Source: Echiichthys vipera
Lineage: Eukaryota > Chordata > Actinopteri > Perciformes > Trachinidae
Reading direction: 5' to 3'
DNA: 64,000 nt
Assembly: GCA_963691815.1 (NCBI GenBank)
Contig: OY829648.1
Coordinates: 14,188,021-14,252,020, forward strand
The notes beneath the pieces are model-generated. The model was not told the DNA's origin, did not search any database, and saw nothing but the letters and a program-made list of their open reading frames with translations. How positions within the stretch are numbered: position 1 is the stretch's first letter; every line of letters begins with the position of its first letter. Shown here one piece after another: positions 60,060-64,000 of the stretch. Both the position numbers and the translations under genes were made by a program.

Positions 60060-60480
60060 GGGAAACTTAAGCCCCTTTCAAACATGCACTGCAAACCTGA
60101 AATCATCATATTACCCAGAGGAGCTGTATGTGAGAACGCTAATGTCCGAATCAGTTGGATCAGACTTTAAACAGACTTTACCCTGTGAGCTCCCTAGTAC
60201 AAAGTCTGTGTAATGTCCGATTTAGTCCAAAGTGTGAGAATTCACAGCAAACGGGTGGGCGTGTTGATGATGTTTCTATAATGCGGCTTGTGAAAAAATG
60301 GAAGATCAGAAACAACAGAGTTGTCAGTAAGATGTTGAAATCGTCAGACAAATATAAGCAAAGGCACGAGACTTGGTTGTTTATGAACAAATTATGAACC
60401 AGCTGCGTGACTGCGTGTAATCCGCGTCATGTCCTGCCTCCTGCACGCTCTACCCAGGCGCCACCCCTTGCCTGAACCAA
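60060..60480 (+). repeat. Possible teleost dispersed repeat
   Basis: CCCCTTTCAAACATGCACTG and phrases such as GGAGCTGTATGTGAGAACGC, TAATGTCCGAATCAG and CACGCTCTACCCAGGCGCCA recall a fish repeat with TGTCCG motifs. Ends and family are unclear. Confidence 0.35.
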
Positions 60481-63183
<2,703 letters not shown>

Positions 63184-63557
63184 AATAGAAAAAAGGTGTT
63201 TACCGTTATTTCATTTTTTCAGACATTTAATTTCCTCTGTGAAATCGTAGAATTTGAAACAGCAGGATACTTTTGACTCTGGTTATTTTCACTCCGGCCG
63301 ACTGCTTTGGCTTGCCAGTGCAGCAGCCTGAGCATGGTACCGGCATTTTGTTAACTGGGGTTTGGTTATGAAGAGACTGCTCTGTTACAGTGTGTGTGTG
63401 TGTGTCTATGAGTGATTCTTGCTGGTGGCGATGTGAAGGAAAATCATGAGGCCAGTGATGCAGGTGTCTTGCTCTTTAGATGAATGTTCACCCACTGCCT
63501 CTCTCCATCACCTGCCCACTGTCACCAAACTGTCCAGTCAGCAAAACCTGCTGGACC

Positions 63558-63558
<1 letters not shown>

Positions 63559-63597
<39 letters not shown>
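63559..63597 (+). repeat. (GCGT)n tetranucleotide repeat, about 39 bp
   Basis: A nearly perfect GCGT array, which has alternating purine-pyrimidine and Z-DNA-forming potential. Confidence 0.96.
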
Positions 63598-64000
63598 GTC
63601 CCAGATTGTCTTTGTTTGTGTGTGTATTTCATGTTTGCATCTAGATGTCAGAAAAAGTTCAGCCAGCAGCAAATGGTGGCAGTGTGACAAAATTAAAGAG
63701 GTGGCATGGGGGGAGGAAATAGATAGGAAGAAGGGATGAGGATGGGTGAGCGGGGAGTTACAGCAGATCTGTTGGAAGAGAGACGAATAAGGGAGTGGTG
63801 AGGAGGGCCGTCAGTGGGACGTATTGATTGTAGCTGCATGCTGAGCGTCTGTAATGAGATCTAGTGGCTGTGGCTTTCTGTAGGAGCACATTTGTCACCT
63901 GGGGCGAGACACCATGGCTGGGCGGGAGAAGGGAAACTAGCAGAGGAGGGTCAAGAGGAGAAGAGGAGGAGACGAGATAGGGGGAATAAATCAGGGAGAG
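63598..64000. other. Intron 2 end of window, purine-rich
   Basis: From about 63700 the + strand is strongly G/A-rich (GAGGAG, GGGAGAA). No gene or recognised repeat; the window ends inside it. Confidence 0.4.

Overview
This is a vertebrate, almost certainly teleost, genomic window. The only gene I can support is an insulin receptor (insr), on the + strand. Teleost origin is suggested by the repeats: Tc1-like transposons, a tRNA-headed SINE-like family in three copies, other dispersed repeats I associate with bony fish, and very many long CA/TG microsatellites. There is no prokaryotic gene organisation, CRISPR array, operon or viral gene cluster.

Layout. 1-14840 is 5' flanking DNA. It holds a decayed L1-like LINE tail, a 513-bp MITE with a TTA target duplication, a fragment resembling a P2X7-C-domain protein, a Tc1 transposase relic, two kinds of tRNA-related SINE and several other repeats. 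14840-16307 is the CpG-richer promoter and 5' leader candidate of insr, with several short upstream ORFs. 16308-16401 is the first coding exon (signal peptide), ending in a perfect GTAAGT donor. 16402-38259 is intron 1 (21,858 bp), which carries an antisense, 5'-truncated non-LTR retrotransposon with an open 364-codon reverse transcriptase frame (20104-21201). 38260-38808 is exon 2 (549 bp, both boundaries phase 1). It encodes the L1 insulin-binding domain and the start of the cysteine-rich region. 38809-64000 is the first 25 kb of intron 2; exon 3 is not reached. Intron 2 contains an internally deleted Tc1-like element with terminal inverted repeats and TA target sites (54555-55610), an inverted pair of one repeat family about 4 kb apart, two SINE copies, and TG arrays of about 208 and 166 bp near the right end.

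The two insr exons join in frame (NGE + I-CQSKDIRNN), matching the family's exon 1/exon 2 junction. About 1% of the window is protein coding. I found no convincing previously undescribed system. The points most worth checking are the uORF-bearing leader, the partly deleted Tc1 element as a MITE intermediate, the palindromic AT hairpin next to the promoter, and the young-looking antisense LINE. Many dispersed-repeat calls rest on memory of common fish repeats and on alignment by eye, and are scored accordingly.
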